The notes under the pieces are model-generated. The model saw nothing but the letters and a program-made list of their open reading frames with translations. It ran no database searches and was not told the origin of the DNA. This document shows positions 17,342 through 26,471 of a DNA stretch of 64,000 nucleotides, in pieces. A program made the translations under genes and the position numbers. How positions within the stretch are numbered: the first letter of the stretch is position 1; each line of letters starts with the position of its first letter. This DNA comes from Candidatus Dadabacteria bacterium (GTDB lineage: Bacteria > Desulfobacterota_D > UBA1144 > Nemesobacterales > Nemesobacteraceae). Location: NCBI GenBank assembly GCA_026705445.1, contig JAPPAR010000013.1, positions 62,001 to 126,000 on the forward strand. Direction: 5' to 3'.

Positions 17342-17689
17342 TTACCTTTCCCTCGCCTCGGTCACCGAAACGGAGTCAGCAAAGCGAAGTGCCCCGGGCT
17401 TCTCCACCTTCACCGACGCCCACCTCACCGCCGGATCCTCAAAAACTATATCGCATATACCCCCGGCGACTCTCTCAAGCAGGTTAAAATCGTTTGTCTC
17501 CACAAAGCTTATGATCTTTTTGTTTATGGCCTTGTAGTCCAAAGTATCATCTATGTCGTCGCTCTCGACGGCCTTGCGTCCGTCAAAATCGATGGTGACG
17601 TTTATGATCAGGTCCTGGCGGTTCTCCTTCTCCCAGTCATAAACCCCTATTATAGTGCGAAGTCTCAGGTTTTCGATCTTTATTATCAT
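17342..17689 (-). CDS. folB: Dihydroneopterin aldolase
   Basis: 115 residues, usual for FolB. Motifs are LRTIIGVYDWEKENRQDLIINV near the start, LDYKAINKKI in the centre, NLLERVAGGI and the C-terminal VEKPGALRFADSVSV. The Glu and Lys of the active site are expected in the VYDWEKE and KVEKPGA segments. It makes 6-hydroxymethyldihydropterin, the substrate of FolK, encoded next. Start ATG 17689 lies four bases after the SDR stop. Confidence 0.93.
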   Translation of the reverse strand: MIIKIENLRLRTIIGVYDWEKENRQDLIINVTIDFDGRKAVESDDIDDTLDYKAINKKIISFVETNDFNLLERVAGGICDIVFEDPAVRWASVKVEKPGALRFADSVSVTEARER

Positions 17690-17693
17690 CTTA

Positions 17694-18407
17694 TCAGGTA
17701 AGGCTCATGCCTCCGTCAACGAAAAGACACTCTCCGGTGACGTAATTATTCTCCAAAAGATAGTTAAACGCGCTAATTATATCCTCAACAGAGCCCGGAC
17801 GCTTCATCGGAGCTCCCCGCGCCATCTTGTGAAGATAGTCATCCCCGAACCCCGGGGGAGCGAGAACGGCCCCTGGGCACACGGCGTTTACCCGAAAATC
17901 GGGAGCGAGTTCTCTTGCGAGCATTTTCGTCAAGTGATAAAGGCATTTCTTGCTCAGGTTGTAGCAAAAATGCTCAACGGAATTTTTTCTGACTCTCGTG
18001 TCAAGGAAATTAACGATAAGCCCTCCGCTTGTCTCAGTGGAAAAAGACTGGGAGAGGAAAAAAGGTGCCTTGAAGTTTGTAGCCATATCGGTTTCAAGAA
18101 ATTCGGGGGTCACGTCACGGAATCCGACATTCTCGAAAATTGAGGCGTTGTTAACAAGAACACATAGCCCCCCGAAGCTTTCCGTGACTTTCGGGACAAG
18201 CTCTTTTGCGTCATCAGGTGATGAAAGGTCGCACCTGAAAAGCTCGCATTCAACACCGGTCCTGAGAATAAGCTCCCTTGTAGCCAGGGCCTCTTTTTCG
18301 GAGGAATTGTAGTGAAGGGCGATATAGTAGCCCTTCCGGGCGAGATTCAGGGATATCTCCTTTCCTATTCTCACCGCCCCGCCTGTAACCAAAGCTGTCT
18401 TTTTCAT
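17694..18407 (-). CDS. Short-chain dehydrogenase, pteridine reductase/FolM-like
   Basis: 237 residues from ATG 18407 (MKKTALVTGG). The cofactor motif is TGGAVRIG, fitting the TGX3RXG form that marks pteridine reductases and FolM rather than the TGX3GXG of ordinary SDRs. Active-site residues are NNAS, Asp/Tyr in FCYNLSKKCLYHL (YNLSK, i.e. YxxxK) and CPGAV. Its position directly before folB supports a role in dihydrofolate/dihydrobiopterin reduction. A longer open frame runs upstream to 18548 but its residues are unlike the family. Confidence 0.87.
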   Translation of the reverse strand: MKKTALVTGGAVRIGKEISLNLARKGYYIALHYNSSEKEALATRELILRTGVECELFRCDLSSPDDAKELVPKVTESFGGLCVLVNNASIFENVGFRDVTPEFLETDMATNFKAPFFLSQSFSTETSGGLIVNFLDTRVRKNSVEHFCYNLSKKCLYHLTKMLARELAPDFRVNAVCPGAVLAPPGFGDDYLHKMARGAPMKRPGSVEDIISAFNYLLENNYVTGECLFVDGGMSLT

Positions 18408-18580
18408 TTCACACGGGAAACAACGGTTTTCATATAGCACACGCTGCAAAAACCGCCTCTGAGTATATGTTGATATATTATTCCCATTGTTTATTATAAG
18501 TAAATTTAAAAACGGCCCGCGAAAGCGAAACCCCGGCCGTCGTTTCATATGAATCCGACGCGCGCTGCCGCGGATCTTTA

Positions 18581-20611
18581 ATGTTTGCGTACGGATTTCT
18601 CCCCGAGGATGAAGAATTGGAGAACCTTGTAATCAACTGTATAAGAACGCTTGCGATGGACGCCGTGGAAAAAGCGAAGTCCGGCCATCCGGGAACCCCG
18701 ATGGCTCTGGCTCCCACGGCTTTCGTACTTTTCGACAAGTTCTTAAGGCACAATCCAGAGAACCCGAGTTGGCCCAACCGCGACCGCTTCATCCTTTCCG
18801 CCGGTCACGCTTCCATGCTTCTCTACGCCGCCCTTTACGTAAACGGATACGACATCCCGATTGACGATATAAAGAAATTCCGAAGCCTCCACAGCCGCTG
18901 TCCCGGTCATCCCGAAGTGGGAATCACGGCTGGAGTCGAGACTACTACAGGGCCTCTGGGGCAGGGAGTATCGAATTCGGTTGGAATGGCCATAGCAAGC
19001 AAATGGCTTTCGGAGCACTTTAACCGTCCCGGCTACGACATAATAAATCATCATGTGTATTCAATCTGCAGCGACGGGGACATGATGGAAGGAATTTCCT
19101 CAGAAGCCGCATCCATAGCAGGACATCTGGGGCTTGGAAATCTGATCTGGATATACGACAGCAACAGTATAACTATCGAGGGCAGCACCTCGCTTGCGTA
19201 TTCCGAGGACACGGAAATGCGGTTTGGTTCCTACAACTGGCACGTGGAGAAAGTCTCGGATGCAAACAATCTTGAGGAAATTGAAAAAGCCCTAGATCGT
19301 GCACGATCCGAAACCAAAAGGCCTTCCATTGTAATATTGAAAAGCCAGATAGCCTACGGAAGCCCCAACAAGCAGAACACGTGCGAGGCCCACGGATCGC
19401 CGCTTGGAGAGGAGGAAGTCAGGCTGGCGAAGGAATTTTACGGATGGGACGCCCCGGGGAACTTTCACGTCCCCGAAGAGATTCTCTCCTACATGAAAGA
19501 AGCAGTCGCCAGAGGAAACGATGCCGAAGCGGCCTGGAAGGAGAATTTCAGTAAGTATTCAAACGAATATCCGGAACTTGCTCACGACTTTGAGATGCTT
19601 GATAAAAAGAAGCTGCCTGAGGGGTGGGACAGCGATATCCCGTCTTTTCCCTATCCCGCAGATCCGGTTGCTACCCGTTCCGCGAACTCAAGCATAATTA
19701 ACGCCATAGGAAAAAAAGTGCCGTGGTTCATGGGCGGTGCCGCGGATGTAGGCTCCTCAACTAAAACCTATATTAAGTGTACGACGAGCTTTTCCGCCGA
19801 GGACCGCGAGGGAAGAAACTTTCATTTCGGAGTCAGGGAACATTCAATGGCCGCGATAGCAAGCGGCATGTGTCTCAGCGGACTCAGAGCATACGCCTCG
19901 ACCTACTTTGTGTTTGCCGACTACATGAAACCCTCGATAAGACTTGCGGCGCTGATGAAACTTCCCGTAATCTACATTTTCACTCATGACAGCATAGGAG
20001 TTGGCGAGGACGGACCCACTCATCAACCCATAGAGCATCTGGCGGCCCTCAGAGTCACACCCAATATCGATGTCATCCGTCCCTGCGACGCGAACGAGCT
20101 TGCGATTCTTTGGAAACACGTGATGGGGCTTTCTGATCGTCCCGCCGCGTTCGTTCTCACAAGACAGAACGTTCCGATAATAGACAGGGACCGCTACGCC
20201 GCGGCCGATGGAGCGCTCGCGGGGGGTTATGTACTTGCGGACTCAAAGGGCACACCTGACATCATTCTGATATCCACGGGTTCTGAGGTTCACATCTGTC
20301 TCGAAGTTTATGAAAAACTGCGCGAGATGGAGAAAAATCCGAGAGTCGTGAGCCTCCCGTGCTGGAGTCTTTTCGAAGCTCAGCCCCAGAAGTACAAAGA
20401 CAGCATCCTGCCGCCTTCTGTCGAAACAAGGCTAAGTGTCGAGGCCGGAGCAACGTTCGGATGGGAAAAATTCACGGGATCGGGTCCCGATGCCAAGGTC
20501 TACGGAATAGACTGCTTCGGAGAGTCCGCGCCATACCAAGACGTGATGAACAACTTCGGCTTTAACGCGGACACCATCCTAAAGGAATGCCTCAAGCTGC
20601 TTGGTAACTAG
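18581..20611 (+). CDS. tkt: Transketolase
   Basis: 676 residues, full length. TPP-binding motifs are visible: GHPGTPMALAP, GPLGQGVSNSVGMA, and the CSDGDMMEGISSEAAS...DSNSITIEG loop that holds Mg and diphosphate. The pyrimidine domain has GVREHSMAAIASG with the catalytic Glu, followed by FTHDSIGVGEDGPTHQPIEHLAALR. It moves two-carbon units in the pentose phosphate pathway. The next gene encodes glucose-6-phosphate isomerase, and ribose-5-phosphate isomerase lies beyond it, a coherent sugar phosphate block. Confidence 0.97.
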   Translation: MFAYGFLPEDEELENLVINCIRTLAMDAVEKAKSGHPGTPMALAPTAFVLFDKFLRHNPENPSWPNRDRFILSAGHASMLLYAALYVNGYDIPIDDIKKFRSLHSRCPGHPEVGITAGVETTTGPLGQGVSNSVGMAIASKWLSEHFNRPGYDIINHHVYSICSDGDMMEGISSEAASIAGHLGLGNLIWIYDSNSITIEGSTSLAYSEDTEMRFGSYNWHVEKVSDANNLEEIEKALDRARSETKRPSIVILKSQIAYGSPNKQNTCEAHGSPLGEEEVRLAKEFYGWDAPGNFHVPEEILSYMKEAVARGNDAEAAWKENFSKYSNEYPELAHDFEMLDKKKLPEGWDSDIPSFPYPADPVATRSANSSIINAIGKKVPWFMGGAADVGSSTKTYIKCTTSFSAEDREGRNFHFGVREHSMAAIASGMCLSGLRAYASTYFVFADYMKPSIRLAALMKLPVIYIFTHDSIGVGEDGPTHQPIEHLAALRVTPNIDVIRPCDANELAILWKHVMGLSDRPAAFVLTRQNVPIIDRDRYAAADGALAGGYVLADSKGTPDIILISTGSEVHICLEVYEKLREMEKNPRVVSLPCWSLFEAQPQKYKDSILPPSVETRLSVEAGATFGWEKFTGSGPDAKVYGIDCFGESAPYQDVMNNFGFNADTILKECLKLLGN

Positions 20612-22331
20612 TGCCGTGTCCACTGAAAACAAAGCCGGTTCGGAGTCACCAAACTACACCGAATACGCGGGCGATTACGGAAGCATAATCCAATCCCAAC
20701 TCCTCGAACTTGAGAAAAACCGCTTTGCCGAAAGATTCTTCGAATACGATCACCTGCTCTGGGCAGATAATCCTTCCGAGATCACGAATCGCCTCGGCTG
20801 GGTCCATCTTCCGAAGCAGATGCTCGCGGTAATAAATGAAATAGACGACTTCTCAGAATCGATAAGGAAAAAAGGGTTCACCGAAGTTGTTGTTTTAGGC
20901 ATGGGGGGCTCAAGTCTCTCTTCCGAGGTGTTCAGAAACATATTCACCCTCCGCGACGGCTTTTTGCGCCTCACTCTTCTTGACACTACGGATCCCGACT
21001 TCATTCTTAAGACCCGGGAAAGCATAGACCTTCTTAGAACTCTCTTCGTAGTCTCCTCAAAATCAGGTTCGACCGTGGAAACCGTTTCCCTCATGAAATA
21101 CTTTTACGGCGAACTCGAGAGAAAAACCGGGGCCCCGGGAGAACATTTCATCTGCATAACGGATCCTGGCTCAGGACTGATCAAAACAGCCGACAAACAT
21201 GGTTTTAGCAGGGTGTTTATCAACGATCCGAATGTCGGCGGGAGGTTCAGCGCGCTTTCCTACTTCGGCCTCGTTCCCGCATCCCTTGCGGGAGTCAATA
21301 TACGCAAGATACTTCAATCGGCCTTTTCCGTGCTGCTTGAACTCGAAAACTCAGTCGGAGGAAAATACCATGAGAGTCCATCCTTTCGCCTGGGGACATT
21401 TCTCGGGGTCATGGCCGAACAAGGAAGAGACAAGCTGGGTTTTGTTTTTTCCGAAAAACTTTTTCCTTTCGGCTACTGGGTGGAGCAACTGATCGCCGAA
21501 AGTACCGGAAAAAACGGCGTCGGCATCCTTCCGCTGCTTGACGAAGAGGTCTCGGATTGTCCACAGCCCGGAGATGACAGGGCATACATTCTTCTTTCCC
21601 TGAGGGAAGACAGAACTGTGCATATGGTCGCCTCGCGCATCAAGAACTCCAAGATTCCCTTCGTGAAGATAGTAGTTGACAGTCCCGACCAGATAGCCGC
21701 AGAGCTCTTCCGTTTTGAGTTTGCCGTCGCACTTGCCGGAAGCATAATGGGAATAAATCCCTTTGACCAGCCCGATGTCGAATCCGCAAAAACCTTTGCA
21801 AGAAGTTTTCTCAGGCTCTACAGGGAAACGGGGAAACTTGAATCCAAAGAACCCGATTTTTCCAAGAACGGGCTTGTTTTCTCAAGTAACAGAAAAATAG
21901 AATCCCCAGAGCAACTAAGAGATATCATCTCTTCAAAAAAAAGAGGTTACATATCGATTCAGGCCTACGTAGACCCTGCAGAAAAAAACTCAAAAGAGCT
22001 TCTTTCCCTCCGCGCACAGATCGAAAGTATATCATCCGTGCCCGTAACTCTGGGTTTCGGCCCGAGATTTCTCCACTCAACAGGCCAACTTCACAAAGGA
22101 GACTCGGGAGAAGGATTTTTCATTCAGATCGTAAGCGAGAACGAAAACGACCTGTGCATACCTGATGATGTCGGTTCCGCAGAATCAGTATTCTCCTTCC
22201 AAGTACTCAAAACGGCTCAGGCCACGGGAGACTTCAAGTCTCTTGACGAGATGGGAAGGGGCATTGTAAGAATCGGCATTACGTCTGATGTCTCAGAGAG
22301 CATACAGAGAATCGCCCGGTTTTTTGTCTGA
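20601..22331 (+). CDS. pgi: Glucose-6-phosphate isomerase
   Basis: About 570 residues. The SIS-type PGI motifs are VVVLGMGGSSLSSEVFRNIF, VVSSKSGSTVETVSLMKYF, ITDPGSGL and DPNVGGRFSALSYFGLVPA, with the catalytic Glu region YWVEQLIAESTGKNGVGILP. It resembles the PGI domain of the transaldolase-PGI fusions, here as a stand-alone gene with a long C-terminal tail. Start is uncertain: TTG 20601 overlaps the tkt stop by 11 bases, and GTG 20616 is an alternative; neither has a strong ribosome-binding site. It interconverts glucose-6-phosphate and fructose-6-phosphate. Confidence 0.94.
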   Translation: MVTSAVSTENKAGSESPNYTEYAGDYGSIIQSQLLELEKNRFAERFFEYDHLLWADNPSEITNRLGWVHLPKQMLAVINEIDDFSESIRKKGFTEVVVLGMGGSSLSSEVFRNIFTLRDGFLRLTLLDTTDPDFILKTRESIDLLRTLFVVSSKSGSTVETVSLMKYFYGELERKTGAPGEHFICITDPGSGLIKTADKHGFSRVFINDPNVGGRFSALSYFGLVPASLAGVNIRKILQSAFSVLLELENSVGGKYHESPSFRLGTFLGVMAEQGRDKLGFVFSEKLFPFGYWVEQLIAESTGKNGVGILPLLDEEVSDCPQPGDDRAYILLSLREDRTVHMVASRIKNSKIPFVKIVVDSPDQIAAELFRFEFAVALAGSIMGINPFDQPDVESAKTFARSFLRLYRETGKLESKEPDFSKNGLVFSSNRKIESPEQLRDIISSKKRGYISIQAYVDPAEKNSKELLSLRAQIESISSVPVTLGFGPRFLHSTGQLHKGDSGEGFFIQIVSENENDLCIPDDVGSAESVFSFQVLKTAQATGDFKSLDEMGRGIVRIGITSDVSESIQRIARFFV

Positions 22332-22363
22332 TCCTCTCCACCGCAAACGCAACTAAAAAGATT

Positions 22364-22437
22364 GACCATCCGCGGCAAAAACCAAAAATAAATTAAGTAA
22401 TTCACTTAAATTTGCGAGTTCGGTTGCCGCCATGGTC
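22364..22437. other. Long inverted repeat between convergent pgi and rpiA
   Basis: GACCAT...GCGGCAA (22364-22378) can pair with TTGCCGCCATGGTC (22424-22437) across a loop that contains a second, AT-rich inverted repeat (AATTAAGT with ACTTAAATT). The place between two convergent genes suits a bidirectional terminator, though the T-tract is weak. Confidence 0.3.
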
Positions 22438-22463
22438 ATATTCGTCACGATCCTCAGGAAACC

Positions 22464-23165
22464 TTAAGCCTCCGAGATTGTCACAAAGTGCTTCACTTCT
22501 TGGGAGAAAGCTACTATGACATCGCTTGCGGTACCTATGAAAAGACCGTGCTCGACTATCCCGGCCCTTGCAGACAACCGGTCGGCGAAAAAAGAGGGGT
22601 CGTCCATCTCTCCAAAGCTCCAGTCGACAATAAGATTGCCCTGATCTGTCAAAAACGGGGAACCGTCGCGAGCGAGTCGCAAGCGGACCTCTCCTCCAAG
22701 ACTCTCGAGGTAGTCCTTTTCAGCTTCAAGGGCAAACTGAAGCACCTCGACGGGAACGGGAAAACGCTCTCCAAGCCGCCGCGAGAGCTTCGATTCGTCA
22801 GCGACGATTATGTTTCTTTTGCTGTTCTGGGCGAGAACCTTCTCCCTTAAAAGGGCTCCTCCACCCCCTTTTATCAGGTTAAAATCGGAATCGATTTCAT
22901 CCGCTCCGTCAATAGTAATGTCAATCCTTCTTGCCGAATCGAGATCAACGAGGTCGAGGTCCATGGCCTCGGCGAAATTTTTCGTTCTCTCGGAACTTGG
23001 AACGCAGGATATGTCCGAAATCCGGCCGTCTCTTATCCGCTTTGAGAGCTCTTCGATAGCAAACTCCGCAGTCGACCCGGTGCCGAGTCCGACAAGCATT
23101 CCCGCACGCACGAAATCGACGGCTCTTACGCCCGCGGCCTTTTTAAGTTCTTCAGTCTTACCCAT
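22464..23165 (-). CDS. rpiA: Ribose-5-phosphate isomerase A
   Basis: 233 residues, normal length. The phosphate-binding loop LGTGSTAEFAIEEL, the catalytic Asp motif IDGADEIDSDFNLIKGGGGALLREK and the Glu-containing PVPVEVLQFA are all present. It interconverts ribose-5-phosphate and ribulose-5-phosphate. It faces pgi and completes the set with transketolase in this block. Confidence 0.96.
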   Translation of the reverse strand: MGKTEELKKAAGVRAVDFVRAGMLVGLGTGSTAEFAIEELSKRIRDGRISDISCVPSSERTKNFAEAMDLDLVDLDSARRIDITIDGADEIDSDFNLIKGGGGALLREKVLAQNSKRNIIVADESKLSRRLGERFPVPVEVLQFALEAEKDYLESLGGEVRLRLARDGSPFLTDQGNLIVDWSFGEMDDPSFFADRLSARAGIVEHGLFIGTASDVIVAFSQEVKHFVTISEA

Positions 23166-23422
23166 TTCGAAAAAGAGTCAGCAAAGTCATCCCGCATACC
23201 CTGACAATTAACACAGACATAATACTATACGAATAATTGCCGGATACTGTAAAAAAGAGACGAAATATCCTGAAGGCAACTACGAAAAGCAAGTGTCGGT
23301 TCCCGATACCCCCAGCTCGCTTCGGCCACTCCCGCCTTCCGGGCATATACCGTTTGTTTTGCCGCAAAGAAACTTATATACTTGATAACATAGGTTGTGA
23401 AACGTAAAAGACAGAGTACATC

Positions 23423-23857
23423 ATGGAGAATCTAAGACACATACTTACACACAAGGGCAGCAGCGTATGGTCGATAGGACCGGATGAAACCGTGTATAAA
23501 GCCCTTCAGATGATGGCGGAAAAGGAAATAGGTGCTCTGCTCGTGCTTGACGGAGAAAAGGTCGTCGGAATATTCTCCGAGCGCGACTACGCGAGGAAGG
23601 TTATCCTTCAGGGAAGGTCATCGGCGAACACGAAAATAAGCGAACTCATGATCAGGGATGTGATCTACGGTTCGCCAGACGACCCGATTCAGGAAAGCAT
23701 GGCTATCATGACGGCAAACAAGATAAGGCACCTTCCGGTAATAGAAGATGGGAAGCTTTGCGGGATGGTGACAAGCGGCGACATCATAAACCACATTATC
23801 TCCCGTCAGAAATTCGAGATCGAGGCGCTTAAGAAGTATATAACCGGAGGCTACTAA
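23423..23857 (+). CDS. CBS-domain protein
   Basis: 144 residues made of two CBS motifs, residues about 10-65 and 75-135, recognised by the repeated GALLVLDGEKVVGIFSERDYARKV and IRHLPVIEDGKLCGMVTSGDI patterns. Such small proteins bind adenine nucleotides and often modulate partner enzymes or channels. No partner is adjacent except, convergently, the sulfite reductase gene. Confidence 0.93.
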   Translation: MENLRHILTHKGSSVWSIGPDETVYKALQMMAEKEIGALLVLDGEKVVGIFSERDYARKVILQGRSSANTKISELMIRDVIYGSPDDPIQESMAIMTANKIRHLPVIEDGKLCGMVTSGDIINHIISRQKFEIEALKKYITGGY

Positions 23858-23875
23858 GCCACACCTGAACCAGCT

Positions 23876-26002
23876 TTACGCAGTCAACTGCTCCTGAACC
23901 TTCTCGCAGTCAGAGTGGAAACTCTTGGCGATTTCAAGGAATTCTATAGCTTTTGATGCCGAGGTCTCTCCGTCCCTGTATTCGCTGAACTTGCGCGAGA
24001 CATCAAGCCATTTCTCATCGGTCTCCCCGGTTCTCACGATAAGGTTTTCAAACTCCCATATCGTCTGCTCCGGAGTGAACGGATCGATAAGCTTGGTGTA
24101 GAGAGGAACGTGGGCACTGTCGGAGCATGCCAGATAAAGCTCGTTTATGCATGCCTCGTAGTCGCCGTGGAGAAAAAGAGCCTGGGCCTGCTCAAGACGC
24201 CTTTCTGCGTCTGAGAAGACCGGGATTTTCTCCTCGACTGTAACCCCCGCGCACTCTCCTCTTACTCCCTGCTGAACGGCGAATTTTTTCTCTTCGTGTC
24301 CCCAGTCGGTGTAAAAATCAGGATCATCCTCGTACTTGGGAATCTCGTTGAACTCGGAGACCGCTTCCTTGATGTACTTGGCGCCGAGCCTTTTCATCGT
24401 GAGGTCGAAATGCTCGCCATCTTCTTTTTCCCTCTCGTATATCTCAAGCAGTCTCTGGACAACCTTGGGAGCGTTTCTGGTCGGAATCTTGGTGACTGGC
24501 ATAGCAAGGCGCGAGTCGTCTCCGTATAATCCTCCGCCGAGGAAAAGCATCTCGGCAGGAACGCTTCTACCTTCTCTGGTGATGGACGCTCCCTGGAACC
24601 CTATGCTGGCCGAAACATGCTGAGCGCAAGCGTTGGGGCAGCCGGATATCTTGATCCTGAGATCCCCAAGAGTCTCCTTGTATTTTCCAAGACCGTTATC
24701 CATCATGCTGGTAAGCTTCGTCGCAAGGCCCTTGGCCGAAGTGATGCCCAAACGGCAGGTATCGGCGCCCGGGCAGGCGGTTACATCTTCGAAAGTGTCC
24801 GCGCCCGAATCAGAAATGCCCGCATCTTTAAGGTCGGCGTAAAGCGAGGGAATGGATTGATCGGGAACCCACCTAATCACGAAATTCTGCTGGATAGTTA
24901 TCCGTATGGAACCGTCTGCATGGGTGTCTATCATGTCCGCAAGCGCTCTTGCGGTATCGGCCGGAACGTCTCCCAGAAGCACTCTCACGTTAACGATTGA
25001 ATATCCCTCGACCCCCGCCGGGGAAACATTCTTTTGGCGCCACTCCGCAAAATCCGGGTCATCCTCTACCCAGCCAGGAGCGTCCGGAAGATCGTGTCCG
25101 TTCGGCTTGGGAGTTTCGTGCTCCCAGTCGATTGCCTCAAGATAGTCGTTCCACGAAGGATCGACCTCAAGCGAAGCCCTTTCCTGCTCGACTACCTCTC
25201 TGAACTTCTCAAAGCCAAGTTTCCTCACAAGAAACTTCATTCTGGCCTTCATCCTAACCTTTCTCTCGCCGTACCTGTCAAAGATCCTGACTACCGAAGC
25301 CGAAAAAGGTATCATCTCCTCAACCGGCATGAACTCCGTCCAGAGATGTCCGAGCGAAGGCGAAGCGCCGAGCCCCCCACCGACGTAGACCTGAAAGCCG
25401 TGCTTTCCATCCTCTTCCCTTACTCTGGCGCGAAAGCCCAGATCATGGATGCGGATTCCCGCGTTGTCGACATCCGGATTGCTCTCAAAGCAGACCTTGA
25501 ATTTCCTTCCCATGTTCTGGCATATGGGGTTTCGGAGCATAAACTGCTTAAACGCCTCGGCGTAAGGAGTCACGTCAAAGGTTTCCGTAGGCGAAGCCCC
25601 GGTTATCGGGGAAGCCGTGACGTTCCTTATTGTGTTGCCGCAGGCCTCACGAGTTGTGATCCCCGCACTTGCAAGATCCCTCATCATGTCGGGAACTGTT
25701 TCAAGGTTGACGTAGTAAAGCTGAGCGTCCTGGCGGGTCGTAAGGTGAAAGAAGCCACTTGCGTACTTGTCCGAAACGTCCGCGAGTTTTCTCAGTTGAG
25801 CGGAACTCAGTTTCCCGTAGGGAATCTTTATCCTCTGCATCTGGACTCCTTCCTGGCGCTGTGCGTACACCCCCAGCTGGAGTCTTATCTTCTGGAATTT
25901 AACCTCGCTTATCTTCCCGTTCATGTAGTCGGAGACCTGCTGTTCGAATTCGTCGATCTCATCCGCTACAAGTTTGGGCAGAGTTTGCGTTTCTTCATCC
26001 AT
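23876..26002 (-). CDS. Siroheme nitrite/sulfite reductase with C-terminal extension
   Basis: 708 residues. Two ferredoxin-type siroheme half domains are clear: YGKLSSAQLRKLADVSDKY and LTTRQDAQLYYV with the EACGNTIRNVTASP signature, and a repeat in the second half. The 4Fe-4S/siroheme ligand motifs are TACPGADTCRLGI (CX5C) and SGCPNACAQH (CX3C). It reduces sulfite to sulfide (or nitrite to ammonia) with electrons from ferredoxin or a flavoprotein. About 110 residues at the C-terminus (from the FSDAERRLEQAQALFLHGDYEACINELY region) form an extra helical domain reminiscent of HEPN-like tails; typical enzymes end earlier. No cys genes or siroheme synthase are nearby. Confidence 0.93.
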   Translation of the reverse strand: MDEETQTLPKLVADEIDEFEQQVSDYMNGKISEVKFQKIRLQLGVYAQRQEGVQMQRIKIPYGKLSSAQLRKLADVSDKYASGFFHLTTRQDAQLYYVNLETVPDMMRDLASAGITTREACGNTIRNVTASPITGASPTETFDVTPYAEAFKQFMLRNPICQNMGRKFKVCFESNPDVDNAGIRIHDLGFRARVREEDGKHGFQVYVGGGLGASPSLGHLWTEFMPVEEMIPFSASVVRIFDRYGERKVRMKARMKFLVRKLGFEKFREVVEQERASLEVDPSWNDYLEAIDWEHETPKPNGHDLPDAPGWVEDDPDFAEWRQKNVSPAGVEGYSIVNVRVLLGDVPADTARALADMIDTHADGSIRITIQQNFVIRWVPDQSIPSLYADLKDAGISDSGADTFEDVTACPGADTCRLGITSAKGLATKLTSMMDNGLGKYKETLGDLRIKISGCPNACAQHVSASIGFQGASITREGRSVPAEMLFLGGGLYGDDSRLAMPVTKIPTRNAPKVVQRLLEIYEREKEDGEHFDLTMKRLGAKYIKEAVSEFNEIPKYEDDPDFYTDWGHEEKKFAVQQGVRGECAGVTVEEKIPVFSDAERRLEQAQALFLHGDYEACINELYLACSDSAHVPLYTKLIDPFTPEQTIWEFENLIVRTGETDEKWLDVSRKFSEYRDGETSASKAIEFLEIAKSFHSDCEKVQEQLTA

Positions 26003-26075
26003 GTTTTCTAGCTCCGTAACATAAAATCTTTTATATCTCCCGATATTCTAACATAAAACAATTTTTTTTTGGAAA

Positions 26076-26462
26076 TCACTCCTGCGGACCGCTCTGAGCC
26101 GAAAGCCACATCTCAATTACCAGAAGAATATAATCAATTTCCTGTTCCGTAAGCTTTCTTTTCTTAGGGATGCCGTGCCACTTTACTAGGCAGCTCCGAC
26201 AACATGTGGCCGTGGCGTGCTGGGCGCGAAACACGGGATGTCCGCCCCATGGAGTCTGCTTCCCGTCGTTAGGGGGCAAAGCGGGGGCAAGCCTTTTTTC
26301 AAGAAAATCCCTTCCGTGCGAAAGCACTTCGGGGAGCCCTTTTTGCCTGAGATAAAACGTCTCCTTGGCATTCAGCCTGAACCCAGAACGGAACCGGGAT
26401 CTGCTTAGTCTTCTGAAAACATTTTCCAGCCGTTCCTTTTCGCCGTTTTCCGCTCTATACAT
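26076..26462 (-). CDS. DUF4186 family protein
   Basis: 128 residues. The conserved block KETFYLRQKGLPEVLSHGRD, the NDGKQTPWGGHPVFRAQHAT stretch, the Cys pair TCCRSCLVKWHGIPK and the ending EIDYILLVIEMWL define this family. Two Cys plus His residues suggest metal binding. Function is unknown. It lies nine bases after the helicase gene and was probably co-transcribed with it. Confidence 0.85.
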   Translation of the reverse strand: MYRAENGEKERLENVFRRLSRSRFRSGFRLNAKETFYLRQKGLPEVLSHGRDFLEKRLAPALPPNDGKQTPWGGHPVFRAQHATATCCRSCLVKWHGIPKKRKLTEQEIDYILLVIEMWLSAQSGPQE

Positions 26463-26471
26463 GTAAGAAAT

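Noticed and set aside
25034-26011. A 325-residue open frame on the plus strand across the sulfite reductase gene
   Set aside because: It is antisense to a clear enzyme, has no ribosome-binding site and no family resemblance; long shadow frames are common opposite high-GC third positions.
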